This document shows, piece by piece, positions 23,370-32,088 of a stretch of 64,000 nt of DNA; the stretch's first letter is position 1; each line of letters opens with the position of its first letter. This DNA is from Cycas panzhihuaensis (Eukaryota > Cycadophyta): NCBI GenBank assembly GCA_023213395.1, contig CM041465.1, positions 80,483,741 to 80,547,740 of the forward strand, in the 5' to 3' direction. The notes beneath the pieces were generated by a model. It did not search any database. It was not told the DNA's origin and saw nothing but the letters and a program-made list of their open reading frames with translations. Made by a program: the position numbers and the translations under genes.

Positions 23370-24210
23370 GTGATCCAGTTGCTTGAAGCAACTCTGACTT
23401 TTGCCCTTACGCGATCTCAAGCTGCTAAGGAAGCCATGGAGCCGCTTGTTCTTCCGCCTCTTCCGACCCTCTTCCGAGACCCTTCCTCCAAGTCCCTCTC
23501 TTCCCAAGGCTATTCCTCAGACGCCCGGTTGTTACGATTTCAAGGGCACTTACCCAACCCATCTTGGGAAGGGTAAGCCCTTCTCTATCATGGACGAGCT
23601 TCATACGGTCGCTACAGGAATGTCCTTGATGGACGTTCTGAGGAGTTATCCCGAGCAGTGGGCCCTCCTCCTGGAAGATTTAGGATCGAGTGATGCGTCT
23701 GTCCATGCTTTGGATGTCGCCCAAGGTAGTGGACCCGCTATTTCCTCTGATCCTAAGGATCTTCCTCCCGCCGGTGAAAGGGAACGTCAGTGGAACTTCC
23801 CATTCACCATCACGATCGATACGCCTGATTGTACTCTTCGAAGGATTGTTGTCGACAACAGTTCTTCTGTCAATGCCATGCCCTTGCGTGTCATGCAAGA
23901 GCTTGGTATCTCCGCCTTGGAACCCATTCCCTGGTGATGCCAAGGTTATGACGGTAGCGAGAAGACCCCTCTGGGATCTGTCGCGATTTCGCTCACCCTT
24001 GAGGGCAAGACCATTCTTGCCGATGTTGTAGTCCTCGACGTTGATGTGGATTACAACCTCCTTTTAGGTCGTCCATGGCTCGACCAAATGGGAGCCGTGT
24101 GCTCGACTCTTTGGGGGCAACTTAAATTCGTCCATGACAGACGAATGAGAGTGATTCCCCGCGAACGCCTATTCACCAAACAAACTCGCTCCGCCAGTTC
24201 AGCAAACTAA
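23370..24210 (+). pseudogene. Tat-1 aspartic protease
   Basis: The retropepsin would cut the polyprotein. The active-site block reads IVVDNSSSVNAMPLRVM at about 23,845-23,895, where the usual D-S/T/N-G is D-N-S: the Asp is kept and the Gly replaced by Ser. A TGA at 23,936 follows TGG; the same codon in Tat-2 is AGG, so the stop probably arose from CGA. After it comes VVVLDVDVDYNLLLGRPWL at about 24,027-24,085, the conserved second protease block of Tat/Athila elements. The frame ends at TAA 24,208. Confidence 0.82.
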
Positions 24211-25118
24211 GGTTCATCTACCCACGCCTCGGCTTGCTCTATTGGTATACCTAATCCGTCCGAGGAAGACCCTGCGTCCTCTCCTCCTACTCTCATGCGG
24301 TTCGCCCCTATTGGCATTGGGAGTTACGGGTACCTTGCTTCGTTTAGCGATGATGAGTTGCTCGACGAAGACGAGGATTGTCTTCACCCTGTCTCTTTCC
24401 TCTGCGCCAGTAGGTCGCACTTGCCTTGTTCTAGATCCCCGTCTAGAACCTCTCTCATTGGTGAGGCTAGCCCCTCGTGCGTGTCACACGTCATCGCTCG
24501 TGTTGACCTGCCTGTCACTAGTTCTTCTTTTTCATTACCCCTCGTAGGTAATGGTTTTGAGGAATTGCCTTTCGCTCCTTCCGAGGAGCCTCTCCCTGGT
24601 TTCCTTTCGGATTTCCATGAGGAAGTTGAGCAACCCGACGGTCATCTCGGTCCCGTTGCTCCTACTCCCTCCAGTGCTTCCTCTACTCGAAGTAAGGTCA
24701 TCCATGGGGTGGATTATTTCGAGGATGACGAAGCCCTGCTTGAGCATCTAGCAGGCCTTGCGCCTAACTTGCCTTCTGGTCACCACCGGCTTGGTCATCA
24801 GAAGATTCTCGCGATCGGGTCCACGCTTGCCGATCTGATCCCGTCTCCTATTCCTCCTCCTCCCGTTGATCTTGCCCCTCTCCACTTCGAGGAGGGCAAC
24901 GCCATGTGCATGGGGGCAACTCAAGACGTAGTCTTGGCCCTGGGCAAGGTCATTAAGGTCAGGTTGGAATGTTCTCCTGATGAGATAAGGGAGTACTCCC
25001 TTCTGTTCCAGGAGTTCCGAGACATTTTTGCATGGGATTATGCTGACATGAAGGGAATCGACCCCTCGATTGTCACTCATAACCTCACCACCCTTCCTGG
25101 CACCCGCCTGGCGCCTTA
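24211..25118 (+). pseudogene. Tat-1 protease-RT linker and start of RT
   Basis: A 274-codon open stretch (24,295-25,119), acidic and rich in Ser and Pro, with SSTRSKVIHGVDYFEDDEAL at about 24,676. It ends in the conserved RT entry region (EFRDIFAWDYADMKGIDPSIVTH cut at residue groups around 25,010-25,080). A TAA at 25,117 lies where the family has a Lys/Gln codon. The linker has no enzymatic motif and is probably structural. Confidence 0.7.
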
Positions 25119-26502
25119 AGGCCCCTCCACCAAGCTATTTGTCAGCCAAACAGAGGTTGAGAAGCTTCTGGACACTGGGCTTATTACTTCTATTGACTAC
25201 CCTAAGTGGGTCTCCAACATTGTTCCCATTGCTAAAAAGAATGGGGCAATCCGTATATGCGTCGATTTTCGTGACATCAACAATGCTTGTCCTAAGGACA
25301 ATTTTTCGTTACCCTTCCTCGATCAAATCATTGATCGCACTGCCGGATTCGAAGTGATGTCCCTAATGGATGGCTTCTCTGGCTATAACCAAATCCAGAT
25401 TTCTTCCAAAGACCGCCATAAGACGGCCTTCACTACTCCTTGGGGTACCTTCGCCTATAAGGCGATGCCCTTTGGCCTTAAGAATGCAGGTGCTACTTAC
25501 CAAAGAGCCATGTATTTTATCTTCCACGACCTCATCAACGACACGCTGGAGGTCTTCATGGACGATATGATGGGTCTCTCCCACGTGAGGGCCCATCACC
25601 CTTCCAACTTGCGTGCCATCTTCTCACGATGCCGCGAGTATCACGTCAGTCTCAATCCGCTTAAATGCGTGTTCGCCGTTACTTCGGGTAAACTCCTCAG
25701 ATTCCTTGTATCTAAACGGGGAATTCAGATCGACCCTAACAAAGTCGGAGCGATCCTCGACATGTCGCCACCTAGAACTCAACGGCAGATTAAGTCGTTT
25801 CTAGGCAGGCTCGGTTTTCTTAGGCGCTTCTTAGCCGACTTCGCTGTGAGCGCTAAACCCCTCACGAACCTATTAAAGAAGGGAGCTCCTTTTGCCTGGT
25901 CTGACAAGACCCAAAAGGCCTTCGAAGGACTCAAGGAAGCCCTGGCTTCCGCTCCTACGTTGGCGCCTCCCCGATTCGATAGGCCCTTCATCCTGTATAC
26001 CTCAGCGACTGACGAATCCTTGGGCGCTATGCTCGCTCAAGAGGACAACTCAGGAACTGAGAGAGCTATATATTTCATCAGTCGCACTCTCGTGGCTGCT
26101 GAGCTTAATTATTCCCATGCCAAGAAGGAATGCCTCTCCTTGGTCCATGCGACCAAGAAGTTTAGGCACTACTTGCTCGGCAATACTACTAAGGTGATCG
26201 TTCAATCTGATCCCTTGAGATACTTACTAACCCGTTCAGATTTGATTTGCTAGGGCCGTTGGGCCGTCCTACTCCAAGAGTTTGATCTCCTCATCGTTAA
26301 CCAGAAATCGAAGAAGGGAATGATAGTGGCCGAGCAACTCACGGACGCCCCTATCCCTAACTCCTTTGATACTATCATTGATGACTCTCTCCCCGATGAG
26401 TCTATCCTGACAATTCAGGGAGCTTCTCCCCATCTGCTCATCGACAATGAGTGGTACTACGACATAACGCAGTATCTCACAGCCAATACCGCCCGACACT
26501 AG
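25119..26502 (+). pseudogene. Tat-1 reverse transcriptase and (degenerate) RNase H
   Basis: Reverse transcriptase motifs are in order: KKNGAIRICVDFRDINNACP at about 25,234, FSGYNQIQI at about 25,375, TPWGTFAYKAMPFGLKNAGA at about 25,435 and the intact catalytic box VFMDDMMG at about 25,550. The connected RNase H has ILYTSATDESLGAMLAQE at about 25,990-26,043, where the first catalytic Asp of the normal TDAS box is Ser. The Glu (KKECLSLV, about 26,125) and the next Asp (VQSDPLRYLL, about 26,205) remain. A TAG at 26,251 and TAGTAA at 26,500 break the frame. This domain is the most intact gypsy coding sequence in the window: 299 codons are open from 25,354. Confidence 0.9.
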
Positions 26503-27669
26503 TAATAAAGTTAAATCTGTGATCCAGACTGCCAGCAATACCTCCTCGTGGATGAGGTATTGTATAAGAGGTCCTTCGATGGGATCCTCCTCCGCCACGC
26601 CACCGCCGACGCCACCAGTGTGTCATGCGAATGCCACCACAAGATTTGTGGAGGTCACTTTGGGGCCGCCCATGGCTCGGAGGATCCTTCGCATGGGCTA
26701 CTTTTATCGCCTCTTTTCAAAGACGCTCACGCCTTTGCTCTGAAATGTCGGCGATGTCAAGAGCACGCCAACATTTCCCATGTGCCTTCCGAGGCCTTGC
26801 ATCCTATCGTTTCGCCATGGCCCTTCGCTTAGTGGGGACTAGACCTCATTGGGGCTATCTCCCCACCTTCGTCGTCGCAGCACAAGTTCATCTTGACTGC
26901 CACGGAGTATTTCACCAAATGGGCGGAGGCCATCCCCTTGATCACTACTCCTGGCAAAATAATTGCCACATTCATTTATTAGCATATCATTTGCCGTTTC
27001 AGAATTCCGGACGTCCTAATCACCGACAATGGAACTCTTTTCTGTAATAAGGAGGTGGATGAGCTTTGTGAGAAGTTCAAAATTTCTCACAAGACTTCCT
27101 CTCCTTACTACCCTTAGGCAAATGGCCAAGTGGAGTCTTTCAATAAGACTCTTGTCAACATCCTCAAGAAAACCGTTGCTCAATCCCAAAGGGATTGGCA
27201 CCTTCAGTTACCTCCGCCTCAGGCTTATCGCACTCTATCCATTCCGCCACGGAATGACCCTGCTCTCCACGGTCTACTGTGACCGAGGTGGTACTCCCAT
27301 TAGAGGTGGAGATTCCTTCCTTGCGAGTCTCCCTTCGAGGTTTCATTGATGAAGAGTCGATCCGTGCCCGCACCGCTTACCTCGAAGCTTTGGATGAGAG
27401 ACGCCACCGCCTATCGTGCTAACCTAGCATCCAAAGCCCACTCACAAAGGGCCCACGATAAACGCCTGCTCCCGCCTTTGTTTCACAGGGACTATGTTCT
27501 CAAGCTCGAATATCTCCATGACCGTTTGACCAAATTCAAACCCCGATGGGTTGGTCCTTTCATCATTATCGAATCCCTCGATAATGGTGCTTATAGGATA
27601 GCCACCCTGGAAGGGCTCGAATTTGAGAAAGTCGTTAATGGGATGTTCCTTAAGAAGTTTTACGCATGA
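26503..27669 (+). pseudogene. Tat-1 integrase
   Basis: Integrase inserts the cDNA. The N-terminal HHCC zinc finger is at about 26,610-26,760 (CECHHKICGGHFGAAH, then KCRRCQEHA). The DDE core follows in several frames: LDLIGAISPP after the stop at 26,830 (first Asp), LITDNGTLFCNKEVD at about 27,015-27,060 (second Asp) and GQVESFNKTLVNILKK at about 27,123-27,170 (Glu), so all three catalytic residues survive. The C-terminal part (27,480-27,669) reads LTKFKPRWVGPFIIIESL...GAYRIATLEG and ends LKKFYA, the Tat/Athila-type end; no chromodomain is present. Stops and two or more frameshifts inactivate it. Confidence 0.88.
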
Positions 27670-28229
27670 TCTCTCGGCGATCCCTTCACCCTGCTCCGAA
27701 ATGAGCCTAAACTACCATCTTAGGTTGTCCCCATTCTTCCCAACCATGGGTAGAATGGTAGTTTAAGATGGACCCTTCTTCTTCTTTTCGGTTGCTTCAT
27801 GGAACCTGCTCCGTATTCTCGGGAACCCTTGTGTCATCTTGCTTGGGCATCCCCCAATTGGGAAGATGCTTGGGGGCATCGTCGCCCCTCTTTCCTGCCC
27901 GTTGTTTCCTTCGCATATCCTGCTATGCTCTCCTGTAGACGTGTATGCTACGCTATCCTCTAACCTCACACCTCTCTGTCGTCTCCGCTCACGACGTGTG
28001 TGTGTGTGCTCCTGTTAGACATATAGCCATACATGGAAGGAAACATGTGTCCATAACATAAAATATCCATAACATAAAACATCTACAACATAACATTTAC
28101 AATACACAAAATAATCATACATATCATCCACACATGATACATCATATACAGCAACTCATATCCAAGTGGGGTCCCAATCACCCCATGCACATATATATAT
28201 ACATATCAAAAATCGTGTCACATCATACA
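27670..28229. other. Tat-1 region between integrase and the antisense gene, with a nested hairpin
   Basis: No ORF. An 11-bp perfect inverted repeat (TAAACTACCAT at 27,708-27,718, ATGGTAGTTTA at 27,755-27,765) encloses a shorter one (GGTTG/CAACC) just after the pol stop. From about 28,000 the base composition turns AT-rich with (GT)n at about 28,000 and (AT)n at about 28,188, which would be the 3' untranslated region of the leftward gene. Confidence 0.6.
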
Positions 28230-30150
28230 TCACGGAAGCGTGGTCCTCAGGGGGTACAATCATATGGTCCTATATATGACCCCGACGCCTGTGCTTTCCC
28301 TCACAAACCTACATGTACATGTCTTCATCTTTGTGGCCCCGCCTCTGGGTGCCATCTCCCGCCTCTGTGATCCCTCTCACGGGGACCACATGCCTCGAGG
28401 CTCCTCTTGGGCCTCCGCGAGCTACCGCCTCGCCTCCTCATCCCTAGGTCGCCCTGTGGTCGCCACCGTCGTGTGGGTCCGTGTCCCGCTCGACTCGACC
28501 TCGAGACCATCTCGTGCTACTAACCGATCGTGATCGCCCGGATACGATCCCGCCTCCCGAGTGCCTCCTCTGTCCTCCCGAGACGCCAATGATGACTACT
28601 AGCCGGGTTCTCGCCTTCATCTCCACCGCACCACCCCGTGCCTCAGAGCCTGCACTGCCCTCGCAGCCTCATCTCGCTCACGCCTCACATCATCTCTCTC
28701 CGCCGCAGCCGTCCTCGGATGTGACATGCTCTTGGGACTCTACAACCCATATGTCCCTCGCCCTCACCAACGGGGCGAACACCTCTGTGGCCCCGCCGCC
28801 CAGGCTCATCACCGCCTAGATGGGCGGTTGCCCTCTGCGTACACTTGAGGGAATATCTCCTCACCATGCCCCCATCCCTCCCGATCTCCATTGACCGCCA
28901 ATGTAACATGCCATGTGTCAGTCTATATCTCACTATACCATGATCAAATCAAACGAAACTTCTATCTGGATGCCAAATGACTCTGGAAAAGGTTAGGTCT
29001 CACCTTCTGTGGCCGCCTGCTGGCCACGCCAAGATCCTCCCTCCTGCTCTCCGCCACCGCAGTGCCTCATCCTCTGGCACCTCCTCTGCCTGGGACTCCC
29101 TCCTCATGGGGGTGGGCCCAGCCTGCCCCTCGGATCCCATCACGATCCAGAGCCTGCGGCCCTAGTCACGTCCGCCGACTCGCCTCTATGCCCCAAACGG
29201 CCCCGCCTCCTCCCAGCCCGGAGGGACCCTCCGCCTCCTATCGCCCTCGACGGCCCGCCTCCCATAGGTCGTGATGGGCCTACCGCCATCTCCATTGTCT
29301 CCACTATCTCCATCATCGCCGCTATCATCGCTGCAGGCACTCCCCGCCCGCCTGCTGCCGCTATCCCACCTCACCGCCTGTAGGGCTCAACTATGTAGTC
29401 CGGGAGGGTGAGGAGGTCTAGTGATGTGGCCTCCACCGATCGTCGCCCCGACATGGGCTCGCCCTCCGTCCCCTCACCGAGTCTTCCACCGTGGACCATC
29501 GGGCCTAACTGTGATAGGTGTGGTCCCCCCGCTGGTGCCACTGCCACGAAGTGGTCGAAGTACTAGCACCGCAATGCAGGTCGTATGATAGCCCACCTCT
29601 GTCGGACGTCCTGATAATATCCAGCTGGGCGACGAGGTTCGCCGCTATCGTGGTCCGCTTAGTCCATCCTCTCGGCTTCACAGTGAATCGCATCTATCCA
29701 TCCTCCTGGTACCCCCCGATAGTTCTGCTTCCGAAATCCGCAATGTAATGCACAGTATGACTAGCTTCCTCACTCGAGGAATATCCGACATCAAAACTGT
29801 CTGGAGGGGTGCTCCCCTCCGATCCCACCTGTCAGCTCCTGTGAAGAACAGAGCTGCCTCCCTGTGTGCTACCTCGGTGCTGGGCAGCGTCCCGAGTCTC
29901 ACCGGCCTCCCTGTCACCGGAACTCCCAGTATCCGCCGGATATCCCTCGGCGTGACCATCACATCCCCCACCTGTGGTAGGTGGAACACATGTCTCCTCC
30001 TGTCCCAATGGGATACTATATCAACCAATAGCCTCTGATCCGATGTGTATTGAGGTGTCTTGAGGGCCTTGTATAGGCCACACCTCTACAGCATGTCCCT
30101 ATCCTCCTGAGACGTCATCTCCATGTAACTCAGCATAGCCATACCGACGT
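28230..30150 (-). pseudogene. Antisense plant mobile domain (PMD) gene of Tat-1
   Basis: PMD (PF10536-type) proteins occur in plant nuclear regulators of the MAIN/MAIL1 family and in transposons; their molecular activity in elements is unclear. Here the leftward frame reads, from about 30,150, a short N-terminus, then LVDIVSHWDRRRHVFHLP, GDVMVTPRDIRRILGVPV and TGRPVRL at about 29,880-30,040. This is the hallmark start of PMD: a W-R block, FHLP, then a TxxDV/I-LG-P-G-V block. One TAG at about 30,095 breaks the N-terminus and further stops follow 29,678. The downstream part (28,325-29,400) is Arg/Gly/Asp-rich low complexity. The gene is transcribed against gag-pol. Antisense extra ORFs are known in Tat-lineage elements. 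Confidence 0.8.
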
Positions 30151-30236
30151 TCTCGTGGTTATCTACCGTGAGGACAGCCTGTTCACACCAAAAGCAACTC
30201 GAGTCAATCTCATGTTAGCCACTATCATCTCTCTCT

Positions 30237-30430
30237 CTCAAATCTCTCTCTGCTTGAGATTTGAGGCTCTTTTGACCATCATGTTTTCCTTTCTGCCTTC
30301 GTACCGCGCCAAACTTAGCAGTACCGCTAAGTTTGGCACGGGTCCCCCGGCGATGTGGGGCCCACGGCAATGATCGCGGCACCGCGATCATTGTCGCGGT
30401 ATGAACGGTGAACCCCCTAAATGGGGGGTT
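30237..30430. promoter_or_regulatory. Cluster of four perfect stem-loops between divergent genes
   Basis: HP1: arms 30,237-30,246/30,256-30,265 (CTCAAATCTC/GAGATTTGAG). HP2: 30,308-30,319/30,326-30,337 (GCCAAACTTAGC/GCTAAGTTTGGC). HP3: 30,368-30,379/30,382-30,393 (CAATGATCGCGG/CCGCGATCATTG). HP4: 30,411-30,417/30,424-30,430 (AACCCCC/GGGGGTT). An outer 7-bp pair, TACCGCG 30,302-30,308 and CGCGGTA 30,395-30,401, encloses HP2 and HP3. The cluster lies just upstream of the leftward PMD gene and before the rightward RNase H region. Its role is unknown; a divergent promoter, a transcript-end structure or small-RNA precursor are possibilities. Confidence 0.7.
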
Positions 30431-30802
30431 TTCAGCCCAAAAATAAAAAAAATTCTTCTAGTGGACCCCGTGGGGCCCACCGGGACCAGTGCTCCCTAAT
30501 GCCCAGGTCCCCGCCTCTTTCTGGGTCCGATTCCGATCCCGAGAAGCCTTCCGAAGCCCATAAGGGGCACTAATACTATGCAAAAATTACTTCAAAAGCT
30601 GAAAAACCTTCAAACTTTGAACTTTGAGATGGGCTAGGTTTAGTGATATCCACTCACTGGATCTGGTCTCGCTACAGCCATGTTGTCAGTCTGGTCATCT
30701 TTGGCTCTCCCACGGCCATGTTGGACGACGCTCACTGCATAAGGAAATGGCTCGTTTTCAGATGAGAGCCGTGAAAATGAATCCATTTTCCGTTATTTTC
30801 CT

Positions 30803-30810
30803 TATATAAA
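30803..30810 (+). promoter_or_regulatory. TATA-like box upstream of the rightward RNase H region
   Basis: TATATAAA followed by GC-rich, pyrimidine-rich sequence, about 380 bp before the first long frame of the second RNase H. It is a good consensus match in an otherwise GC-rich stretch, but use as a promoter is inferred only. Confidence 0.4.
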
Positions 30811-31183
30811 GTGGGCCCCAACGGCACTTCCTCTCGCTTTTTGGTCTCGTCACCGCCTGGACCGCCTCGTTGTCCCGATTTCCTTTGCCTTCCGCCCCGC
30901 TGCCAATTATGCTTTATCGATGCCCTTTGCCCGCCTTGTGAGGGCATTTATGGTGCTCGTTATCGGCGCTTTGGCCCTTCTACACTGCTTTTGCGTGCTA
31001 CCCTCGCTTACCCGAGTTTATACTGCTTGGCCTGCTTCGCCGCCTGACCTGCTTCGCGGCCCTTTTTCGCCTTGGGTCCCCAAAGGGAATGCCCCGGTCA
31101 GGCATGTTTCGCTTCCTAAAGCGACCTTTTGGCGCCCCGGGAGGCTTTTCCTTCCGACCACTCTCTGCCGGTGATCGGATCGT

Positions 31184-31757
31184 ATGCTTTCACCCTGGGT
31201 AACCTCATTGCTAGGTCCTCCTACCCTTCACGGCCACCTTTTGCTTGTTTTTGGAGTGTTGCTTCCATCACCCATTGTCTGCTTAGATTTTGTGTCACCT
31301 ATGTCCATCTACATCTTTACCAACGGCGGAAGCCGCGGTAATCCTAGACCTTCTCCGTCACAGAGATCCTCCGCAGCCCTTCTGGACATGATCTCCTCCG
31401 CTCTGGGATCCTCCTCCCAGAGGCTACCAACAACGGTCAATATATAGTCATTATCAAAGCCCCATCGATGCTCTCCATTTCCATCACGGATCCATTGTTT
31501 TGCTTTGCGACTCTCAAGTTGTGGTGCCTCATCTCACCCAGCTTACTGTGCGATGCCCTCACTTGAGGACTCTTGCTCACGCCAGATCTCTCCGGCCCGC
31601 TTTTCTTCCGTTGATATCCAAAGATATCCCTGCCCTCAACGCTAAGGCGGATAGCCTGCTCGCCTCATCCTTGAGCGCCGCCTCCCTTCTTCGACCGCCC
31701 CCGAGGTTTGCCTCGCCTTCCCATTGCCCAAGCCCTGTGTCGTCACTTCGCTCATGA
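31184..31757 (+). pseudogene. Second (additional) RNase H domain of Tat-1
   Basis: This resembles the extra RNase H (archaeal/plant-type aRNH) that Tat-lineage gypsy elements acquired besides the one joined to RT. The first frame (31,184-31,447) has MSIYIFTNGGSRGNPRPS at about 31,300-31,352; the usual FTDGG has Asn for the first catalytic Asp. After a break, the second frame (31,500-31,757) has LLCDSQVVVPHLTQL at about 31,497-31,545 (Asp of CDSQ), HLRTLAHARSLRPAFLPLI and ALNAKADSLLASSL at about 31,638-31,680 (last Asp). At least one frameshift or stop near 31,447 separates them. It lies between the PMD gene and the 3' LTR. Confidence 0.78.
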
Positions 31758-32088
31758 TCCGCCTCACCTCCAAACCGGGTTACTAATGAGGTAAAACTAT
31801 GGTACCCACTATTTGTTCTTTATTTAGCTATGCATGTTCCTTTGCATTCTTTGTGGTGGGGCGCCCTCACCGCTCCCATTCTTCCATCGTTTTCGTGTGG
31901 CCCATAGCAACCCCTATGTTGTCCCCATCACGCTTTCATATCCATGCGTTCCGCCATGACACTCGCTGGCACCCTTGCCTACTGTTATGATCTTGATTGA
32001 TATATCTATATACATGTGGTAATCGACAGTGTTGCCAAGATTCGCCATCACACCAGCTTCCAAGTGGCGAGGCTCACGCCATAAGGCG
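31758..32088 (+). other. Tat-1 3' untranslated interior
   Basis: No gene. The sequence runs into the 3' LTR with CCATAAGGCG; a clear polypurine tract is not visible, so plus-strand priming is not explained by what I see. Confidence 0.5.

Noticed and set aside
28134-28370. Short plus-strand frames opposite the PMD gene
   Set aside because: Shadows of the leftward low-complexity PMD tail and its 3' region.
29009-29383. 124-codon Pro/Ala-rich plus-strand frame
   Set aside because: It is the complement of the Arg/Gly/Asp-rich PMD tail; GC-rich low complexity opens several frames.
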